Shown here in pieces: positions 7,408 to 11,543 of a stretch of 11,543 nt of DNA. The notes under the pieces were generated by a model that made no database searches, was not told where the DNA came from, and worked only from the letters and a program-made list of their open reading frames with translations. Positions within the stretch are counted from its first letter, which is position 1, and each line of letters starts with the position of its first letter. Position numbers and translations under genes: made by a program. Source of the stretch: Saprospiraceae bacterium. Its GTDB lineage: Bacteria > Bacteroidota > Bacteroidia > Chitinophagales > Saprospiraceae. The stretch spans positions 1 to 11,543 of the forward strand of contig SCUG01000141.1 of NCBI GenBank assembly GCA_004297645.1, read 5' to 3'.

Positions 7408-7438
7408 CAAAGATGGATTTTTGTTTATCAAAGTCAAA
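7408..7438 (-). promoter_or_regulatory. Candidate housekeeping promoter of the sigma gene
   Basis: Read on the minus strand, TTTG (7438-7435) is followed after exactly 19 bp by CATCTTTG (7415-7408), one mismatch from TAnnTTTG. Spacing and sequence fit the primary-sigma promoters of Bacteroidota. The start point would be near 7401, about 20 nt before the ATG at 7381. Confidence 0.5.
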
Positions 7439-7458
7439 AAAAAGTTGAACAAAATATT

Positions 7459-7519
7459 TTCTACTAATTGGCCAATCATCGGTAGAATGCTTGTAGATAG
7501 ATGTTTTCTATCACTACAG
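7459..7519. promoter_or_regulatory. Symmetric half-site cluster upstream of the sigma promoter
   Basis: Four half-sites CTAC, GTAG, GTAG and CTAC start at 7461, 7482, 7493 and 7514, so the spacings are 21, 11 and 21 bp, all close to whole helical turns. TTCTAC (7459-7464) pairs with GTAGAA (7482-7487) around a perfect palindrome ATTGGCCAAT (7467-7476). TGTAGATAGA (7492-7501) pairs with TCTAT and CTACA (7507-7518), with a 2-nt bulge. The cluster lies just upstream of the sigma promoter and could be an operator for CarH or another dimeric/tetrameric regulator. Confidence 0.4.
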
Positions 7520-7949
7520 TATCAGCAAAAATATTTCCTCATCAACAAATTTGCGGCTATATCACAAATGCAATCAGGTTGCCTGAGTTCCTTCTTTCGT
7601 TCGCTCAAAGCCTTGTATATCCCACCGTCGCTCCATCACTTACATTAGTTCAGAAAAATCATAGACGGGGGGGGGCTGCTGCCCCACGCTCGGCGCATCC
7701 GCAAATCCCACACCACGCATTCGTGGTGATGGGCAGCTTCAACGGTCGAATTAAGCCAATGGTGTGGCGGGATTTTTCTTCCAATTATTGCTGTGCTCGT
7801 TGTGATAGGGCAGTAGGAAAAAGCGAAAGCTGGCTTAAGCAATGGGCAACAGGCAGTTCATGCAAGGTAGAAATGACTTGTATTCAACCCTTTTAGCTCA
7901 TTGAGGCTTGTTACCGGGAGTGGAAAACGATAGGAATATGTATCGCTGC
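7520..7949. other. Gene-free stretch between sigma and MutS-like genes
   Basis: About 430 bp lie between the two minus-strand units with no frame that looks like a protein. The stretch contains a G9 tract and nested hairpins (7667-7737). It also has an 8-bp inverted repeat TTAAGCCA (7751-7758) / TGGCTTAA (7831-7838), whose second arm overlaps a near-direct repeat of TTAAGC(C)AATGG. No T-tailed terminator for the MutS-like gene is evident. It could be decayed mobile DNA or an unrecognised structured RNA. Confidence 0.4.
7667..7737. repeat. G9 tract and nested hairpin
   Basis: Nine G residues (7667-7675) are followed by GCTGCCC (7678-7684), which pairs with GGGCAGC (7731-7737). Inside lies CACCACG (7711-7717), which pairs with CGTGGTG (7722-7728) over a CATT loop. 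CCCA/TGGG (7707-7710 / 7730-7733) can extend this inner stem, but it competes with the outer stem for GGG. Confidence 0.45.
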
Positions 7950-9767
7950 TTATTGCCCCCTACCCACTTCAATCCCCATCTGCTGCATCAGCAATGTAGC
8001 GTTGAAACTCTGGCTCACGCCCTTTTTGATTTTGTAGTCAAAAGACAGCTTGCCGTCTTTGATTTCCACCTCCATGCAAAGGTTTTCGATAGCGCCGTTG
8101 GCAGCGGCTTCCATGCTGCCGAGTTCCAGGTCGTGAGTGGCGATGAGGCCGCTGCCTTTCATGCGGATGAGTTGCCGTATGAGGGCGGCGGAACCAGTGT
8201 GGCGGTCCACCGAGTTGGTGCCTTTCAGTATTTCGTCAAGGAGGAAGAAAACGGGGAGTTCGCTGGTTGCAGGGGCCTGCACAGATTTGACAGCTTCGAT
8301 GATAACTTTCAGGCGCTTCAGTTCGGCATAAAAAGAAGAGGTACTTTCGTGAAGGGCATCCTGCGTGCGCATACTCGTGAATACTTGCAGCGGCGGTAGC
8401 GCAAAGCGCTCCGCGCAAACGGGCGCGCCGGCCTGTGCCAGCACGATGTTCAGCCCGACAGTACGCAGGAAGGTGCTTTTGCCCGCCATGTTGGAGCCAG
8501 TGATGAGTTTTATGTGGCCGCGGGTGTCCATGTGCAGGTCGTTGCCAACGCGCTGGGCGGCGGGGATGAGCGGATGGCCGAGATTGACGGCCTCTATGTG
8601 GGTGCCTTCTTTTACCTGCGGTAAAATCCAGCCGGGATTGTTGTGCCAGCCATTGGCGAAGCTGCTCAGCGCTTCGAACTCACGCAGTGCCTCGAACCAA
8701 ACGGGCAATTGCCCGTGCAGCCGGGCTTTCCATTTTTCCAAACGGTACACCCAACGCAGGTCCCACAGTGCGCCGATGTTAAAGAAAATAGCGAAGAAAT
8801 TCATGCGCACGTTCAACTGCGAGATGATGTAGGCCAACCGCCGGAGGTGGCAGGAGGCGGAATCCTCGCCGGCGTTCAGGCCTTCCTGAAGCCGGGTGAG
8901 TTTCGGAGCGGCAAAATCCCGGCTTTCAATGTGGTGCAACAGGCGGCTGAATTGCGCCAGAATACTGGCGGCGTGGGTGGTGCGCAAGTGGATGCGGTTG
9001 ACCTTTTCGTTGGTTTTTTTCAAAATGACTGCCGCAGGCAAAAGGAGCAAAATAAACAGGGGCCAGGGGATGTAAAACGCCCAAAGCAGCAGTGCCCCCA
9101 GCGTCCAAAAGGGCATGAGGTACTGCGCGGCGGTGAGCAAGCGGTTGCCTCGCACGAGGTTTTCGTCTTGCAGCCAGAGGCGGAGCATGTCGAGGTGGCG
9201 GGGGTCGTCTTTTACATCTGCGCCTAATGCCTGAAAATTTTGCCGCCAGTCAAGCAGTGGCTTCAGTTCGGCCACCGCCTCCTGCCGGGCGGTGACTTCA
9301 GTGATAGCCGCTGGGGTGAGCAGGTATTGTGCCAGACGTTCCTGCCCGATGGAGGTGGAGGCCCGGCAGGTGTATTGAAAAAAAGAGTAGTCGCCGAACA
9401 GGTCGAGGTCAAGGGCATAGGAGTGGCTGTGGTGTAAAAAATGGGCGCCGTTTGCGAAGCCCGAATAATCGTGGCCGAGGGCTGCCTGCTCGGCCGCATT
9501 GATGGCTGACAACCGCCCCAAATGGTCCGCCTTTGCCTGAATGCCCCGGTGCCATTGTACTAACCGGTAAAGCCCAGCCAAGGCAAGCATAATGAAGCCG
9601 CAAGCCACTAACCAGTTTGCACGCAACAGCAAAATGGCGATGCCGGGACAGCCAACAAACACGACCAGCCGCACGATGGACAACCGGTCGTACCGGCGGC
9701 GCAAGGCCAGCGATTTGCGGGCGAATCCTTGGGAGCGTTCGATGTATGATATTGGGATAGTTTGCAT
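7950..9767 (-). CDS. Membrane-anchored MutS-like ATPase
   Basis: The 605-residue product carries the MutS-type ABC ATPase at its C-terminus: Walker A GSNMAGKST (about residues 424-432), signature STSSFYAEL (475-483), Walker B VFFLLDE followed by ILKGTNSVDR (506-522), and ATHD (543-546). A MutS core-like helical domain precedes it. Two hydrophobic pairs (about 30-70 and 216-251) predict four membrane helices. The N-terminal mismatch-recognition domain with its Phe-X-Glu motif is absent, so this is not classical MutS, and mismatch repair should not be assumed. Similar membrane MutS homologues occur in Bacteroidota with unknown roles. The ATG at 9767 is preferred: the longer TTG start at 9785 lies inside the predicted -7 element (9783-9790). 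The gene stands alone, divergent from the IS remnant and xerC. Confidence 0.85.
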   Translation of the reverse strand: MQTIPISYIERSQGFARKSLALRRRYDRLSIVRLVVFVGCPGIAILLLRANWLVACGFIMLALAGLYRLVQWHRGIQAKADHLGRLSAINAAEQAALGHDYSGFANGAHFLHHSHSYALDLDLFGDYSFFQYTCRASTSIGQERLAQYLLTPAAITEVTARQEAVAELKPLLDWRQNFQALGADVKDDPRHLDMLRLWLQDENLVRGNRLLTAAQYLMPFWTLGALLLWAFYIPWPLFILLLLPAAVILKKTNEKVNRIHLRTTHAASILAQFSRLLHHIESRDFAAPKLTRLQEGLNAGEDSASCHLRRLAYIISQLNVRMNFFAIFFNIGALWDLRWVYRLEKWKARLHGQLPVWFEALREFEALSSFANGWHNNPGWILPQVKEGTHIEAVNLGHPLIPAAQRVGNDLHMDTRGHIKLITGSNMAGKSTFLRTVGLNIVLAQAGAPVCAERFALPPLQVFTSMRTQDALHESTSSFYAELKRLKVIIEAVKSVQAPATSELPVFFLLDEILKGTNSVDRHTGSAALIRQLIRMKGSGLIATHDLELGSMEAAANGAIENLCMEVEIKDGKLSFDYKIKKGVSQSFNATLLMQQMGIEVGRGQ

Positions 9768-9782
9768 GGACAGAGAAAAGGG

Positions 9783-9790
9783 CAAACTTA
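9783..9790 (-). promoter_or_regulatory. Candidate -7 element for the MutS-like gene
   Basis: On the minus strand this reads TAAGTTTG, a full match to TAnnTTTG, followed by C. It lies 15 bp before the ATG at 9767, so the leader would be about 9 nt. The -33 position holds only AT-rich DNA without a clear TTTG. Confidence 0.4.
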
Positions 9791-9843
9791 TGGATTTTGG
9801 GAGTATTCAGATTTAAAAGGTAGAGAGGAAGTTTAGCAGAATT

Positions 9844-9873
9844 AGGAGGTTTTGTGGGAAAGCTAAACCTCCT
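9844..9873. repeat. Perfect 9-bp inverted repeat
   Basis: AGGAGGTTT (9844-9852) pairs with AAACCTCCT (9865-9873) across a 12-nt spacer. It lies about 75-105 bp upstream of the MutS-like gene start. It could be an operator or a weak hairpin; there is no T tail. The remaining bases 9874-10037 show nothing supportable except a short open frame that I do not call a gene. Confidence 0.45.
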
Positions 9874-10037
9874 GAACAGTTGTGGTAGCTCCGGGTGAAT
9901 CGAAGTTGCCTGGTAGCTTTTGCGGCACATAGCAACACGATTGACTTTGAACGATTTATTGATGACTAACTTAGTTGAATCTAATTCCAGCGGCATGGTT
10001 GCCAAAGCTGGGGATATTCTTGAAATAAAAAATGAGC

Positions 10038-10060
10038 AGGGTGTCCAAAAAACTGTGTCA
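10038..10060 (+). repeat. IS256-type terminal repeat (left end)
   Basis: AGGGTGTCCAAAAAACTGTG (10038-10057) continues with TCA. This has the look of an IS256-family end, where the ends carry GTGTCC and a run of A before CTGTGTCA. No partner end in inverted orientation (TGACACAG) is found in the window, so the element is incomplete. Confidence 0.5.
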
Positions 10061-10089
10061 AGGAATAAATCAAAATACCTTTATAGTCA

Positions 10090-10278
10090 AAATACTTGAA
10101 GCGGCAAGAGCCTTTCCGAGTGATAGCTCCGCTCATCAAGTACATGCTGGATGCGGCCTTGAAAGCGAGTTGAACAGAAGAGCGCTCCGAGGGCGATGTG
10201 AGCAACTGGTGCAACGGCAAGGCGCTCAAGCATCTTACTCAGGCTATGTGCAACCTCATGGCGAGCTATGAAAACTGA
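10090..10278 (+). pseudogene. Decayed N-terminus of an IS256-family transposase
   Basis: Read in the frame of 10099, the DNA encodes APLIKYMLDAALKAS, a stop at 10171-10173, then TEERSEGDVSNWCNGKALKH and a short tail to a second stop at 10276-10278. This resembles the conserved N-terminal region of IS256/MutA-family transposases, where LTPLIKxxxEAAL is followed by ELxxHL, NRRNGK and the start of a PRDR block. The expected ELxEHL part is present only as GAG TTG AAC in another frame, so a small indel has broken the gene. The DDE catalytic part is missing altogether. The terminal repeat at 10038 lies just before it, at the distance expected for the left end of such an element. The remnant cannot transpose by itself. 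It lies 90 bp upstream of xerC. I recognise the family by motif pattern, not by a search. Confidence 0.6.
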
Positions 10279-10301
10279 TGAAAATAATTATGAATGGCGG
10301 G

Positions 10302-10332
10302 TTGCTTTTCTCCTCCAGTGCCCCTATCTTGA
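10302..10332 (+). promoter_or_regulatory. Weak promoter candidate for xerC
   Basis: TTG (10302-10304), a 20-bp spacer and TATCTTGA (10325-10332) roughly fit the Bacteroidota pattern, with two mismatches in the -7 part. The start point would be near 10339, leaving a leader of about 29 nt before the ATG at 10368. Confidence 0.25.
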
Positions 10333-10367
10333 CTGCAATTTTCCCCTCAGTAGCACACGACGAAGGA

Positions 10368-11270
10368 ATGAAGCAAGAGCGATTTTTTCAATATCTCCAA
10401 TACGAAAGACGGTACTCTCCGCATACTCTTACGGCCTATCAATCTGACCTGGGGCAGTTTACAGAATTTTTGGAAAGCACATACTCCATTTCGGCATCCG
10501 CCCAAGTGACCCATTTTCACATTCGTTCGTGGATGGTGGACCTGCTGACTCGCGGCAATATGGCCCGGTCTATCAACCGAAAGTTGTCCTGCCTGAAAAC
10601 CTATTTCAAATTTTTACGGAAACAAGGGGAAATAAAAAACAACCCGATGGCCAAAGTGATTGCCCCAAAAATGGGCAAGCGCCTTCCCATTTTTGTGAAT
10701 GAAGACAGCATGTCTTTACTCTTCGCGCAGGTGGACTTTGGCGATGGATTTGATGGTGTCCGCAACCGGCTCATTATGGAAATGCTTTACTGCACGGGTA
10801 TGCGGCGCTCTGAACTCGTGGCCCTAAAAATTGAGAATGTCGATTTTTCGTCAAACCAACTCAAGGTGCTGGGCAAAGGCAATAAAGAGCGCCTTATTCC
10901 CATCGCCCGGCATCTCGTGTTGCTGATACAATCGTACCTTCAGATGAAGAATGCAGCGTTACCGGAAAATCCGCATGAAAACCTTTTTCTGACAAATAAA
11001 GGACAACCCCTTTATCCTTCTTTTGTTTACAACTTAGTGAAGCGTAACTTGTCTTATGTGACGACGCTCGAACAACGCAGCCCTCATGTATTGCGGCATT
11101 CATTCGCCACACATTTGTCTAATAGCGGGGCTGATTTGAATGCCATCAAGGAATTGTTGGGGCATAGCAGTTTAGCCGCTACCCAAGTTTACACGCACAA
11201 TTCTATTGAACGGCTGCGCAAGGTGTATGAACAGGCCCATCCAAAAGCAAAGTTACCACCGGTGCCGTGA
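10368..11270 (+). CDS. xerC: Tyrosine recombinase XerC/XerD type
   Basis: The 300-residue product is a chromosome-dimer resolution recombinase acting at dif sites. The SAM-like core-binding domain covers about residues 1-90 (YSPHTLTAYQSDLGQFTEFL near the start). The catalytic domain covers about 105-290 with all six expected residues: R146 in CTGMRRSEL, K170 in GKGNKERL, H240 and R243 in PHVLRHSFATHL, H266 in ELLGHSSL, and Tyr275 in QVYTH. The length is that of a normal Xer protein, not a phage integrase. A start at 10278 would add 30 residues (MKIIMNGGLL...) unlike the family, reading out of the IS remnant, so ATG 10368 is preferred; AAGGA lies just before it. hpf follows 72 bp downstream, the usual Bacteroidota neighbour. 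rpsU, often found upstream of this pair, is not seen. Confidence 0.92.
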   Translation: MKQERFFQYLQYERRYSPHTLTAYQSDLGQFTEFLESTYSISASAQVTHFHIRSWMVDLLTRGNMARSINRKLSCLKTYFKFLRKQGEIKNNPMAKVIAPKMGKRLPIFVNEDSMSLLFAQVDFGDGFDGVRNRLIMEMLYCTGMRRSELVALKIENVDFSSNQLKVLGKGNKERLIPIARHLVLLIQSYLQMKNAALPENPHENLFLTNKGQPLYPSFVYNLVKRNLSYVTTLEQRSPHVLRHSFATHLSNSGADLNAIKELLGHSSLAATQVYTHNSIERLRKVYEQAHPKAKLPPVP

Positions 11271-11296
11271 GGCTCAATGCCCTGGACACAGAGCCT
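11270..11296 (+). repeat. Hairpin at the xerC stop, copied inside hpf
   Basis: AGGCTC (11270-11275) pairs with GAGCCT (11291-11296) over a 15-nt loop, starting in the xerC stop codon. The same 13-mer GTGAGGCTCAATG (11267-11279) recurs at 11508-11520 in hpf, where AGGCTC (11511-11516) and GAGCCT (11531-11536) form the same stem over a 14-nt loop. There is no T tail, so a terminator is doubtful. Confidence 0.5.
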
Positions 11297-11342
11297 TCGC
11301 CACCCATTGAACCTATTTTTTTAACAGAAAAATTGAGAACCT

Positions 11343-11543
11343 ATGAAAGTACACACAGAATCAGTTCAGTTCAAAGCTGACAAGAAGTTGCACGATTTCG
11401 TTCAAAAAAAGTTAGACAAGCTGGAGCTTTTTTTTGATCGCATTATTGACGCCGAAGTAAAACTTAGGCTCGAAAACGCTGGGCAGGTCAGAGACAAAAT
11501 CACCGAGGTGAGGCTCAATGTTCCCGGACAGAGCCTGTTTGCC
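11343..11543 (+). CDS. hpf: Ribosome hibernation-promoting factor, HPF/RaiA family (partial)
   Basis: The first 67 codons are present; the gene runs off the right edge. Members bind the small ribosomal subunit at the decoding site and silence or store ribosomes in slow growth. The visible part shows the start of the S30AE fold: MKVHTESVQFKADKKLHDFV (strand and first helix), KKLDKLELFFDRIIDAEVKL (rest of helix 1 and strand 2), then KITEVRLNVPGQSLFA, which matches the family pattern EV.LNVPG..LFA. It is not possible to say whether it is a short HPF or a long form; Bacteroidota members near xerC are usually short (about 100 residues). The ATG at 11343 is the only start that gives the typical N-terminus. 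It is probably co-transcribed with xerC across a 72-bp gap. Confidence 0.85.
   Translation, partial: MKVHTESVQFKADKKLHDFVQKKLDKLELFFDRIIDAEVKLRLENAGQVRDKITEVRLNVPGQSLFA

Noticed and set aside
7501..7896. 131-codon plus-strand frame and the opposing 65-codon minus-strand frame (7645-7842)
   Set aside because: Both pass through the G9 tract and hairpins and show no protein-like composition or motif.
89..9992. 12-mer CTAATTCCAGCG present at 89-100 and 9981-9992
   Set aside because: A few shared 12-mers are expected by chance in a window of this size, and the flanks do not match.
9409..10005. 198-codon open frame on the minus strand overlapping the MutS-like start
   Set aside because: Low-complexity, Pro/Arg/Leu-rich translation without motifs; it overlaps the 5' end of the MutS-like gene in another frame.
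9962..10099. 45-codon frame starting MTNLVESNSSGMVAKAGDIL
   Set aside because: It looks mildly protein-like, but it runs through the IS256 end at 10038-10060, has no ribosome-binding site or known family, and is too short to support without conservation. It could be a host gene fragment cut by the insertion.
10278..10367. N-terminal extension of xerC from the ATG at 10278
   Set aside because: The added 30 residues have no Xer similarity, the ATG overlaps the stop of the IS remnant, and ATG 10368 gives the normal Xer N-terminus and length.
1..11543. CRISPR arrays, tRNA or rRNA genes
   Set aside because: No regularly spaced repeats and no tRNA cloverleaf or rRNA-like sequence were seen; tRNAs expected after hpf in this phylum would lie beyond the right edge.

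Overview
The window looks like chromosomal DNA from a member of the Bacteroidota, probably pigmented and aerobic. Four things point that way: the fused CrtYcd-type lycopene cyclase, promoter candidates of the TAnnTTTG (-7) / TTTG (-33) type, A-rich leaders with little Shine-Dalgarno signal, and the xerC-hpf gene pair that in this phylum normally leads into the tRNA/tuf region. No species can be named from the sequence alone.

Layout. Bases 1-415 hold no gene, only palindromic repeats and a promoter candidate. A small secreted DUF2141 protein follows on the plus strand (416-838). Its stop codon touches the stop codon of a convergent seven-gene run on the minus strand (839-7381). In order of transcription that run is: ECF-type sigma factor, CarH/LitR-type B12-binding MerR regulator, crtI (phytoene desaturase), crtB (phytoene synthase), phrB (class I DNA photolyase), crtZ (beta-carotene hydroxylase) and crtYcd (lycopene cyclase). 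The gaps shrink from about 100 bp around carH to 24-30 bp or direct overlaps (TGATG, ATGA) further down, so crtI to crtYcd read as one operon. Bases 7382-7949 hold the sigma promoter, a symmetric cluster of half-sites and a hairpin-rich stretch without a gene. Next come a membrane-anchored MutS-like ATPase (minus strand, 7950-9767), a decayed IS256-family element (about 10038-10278), xerC (10368-11270) and the first 67 codons of hpf/raiA, which runs off the right edge.

How the genes work together. CrtB joins two GGPP molecules into phytoene, CrtI desaturates it to lycopene, CrtYcd cyclises lycopene to beta-carotene, and CrtZ hydroxylates this to zeaxanthin. GGPP synthase (crtE) and a ketolase (crtW) are not in the window. 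CarH keeps the residues used for adenosylcobalamin light sensing (Wx9EH and the cobalt-ligand histidine). The likely logic is that light inactivates CarH, the repressor comes off, and pigment (quencher of singlet oxygen) and photolyase (repair of UV damage) are made together. The ECF sigma factor has no anti-sigma gene beside it, which raises the possibility that it is controlled by CarH at the level of transcription.

The main points for a second look are a 21-11-21 bp spaced array of CTAC/GTAG half-sites upstream of the sigma gene, an 11-bp sequence shared by the sigma and carH upstream regions, the IS256 remnant in front of xerC, and a hairpin sequence present both at the xerC stop and inside the hpf coding region. 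Most of the protein families here are known; novelty, if any, lies in the regulatory DNA and the wiring.
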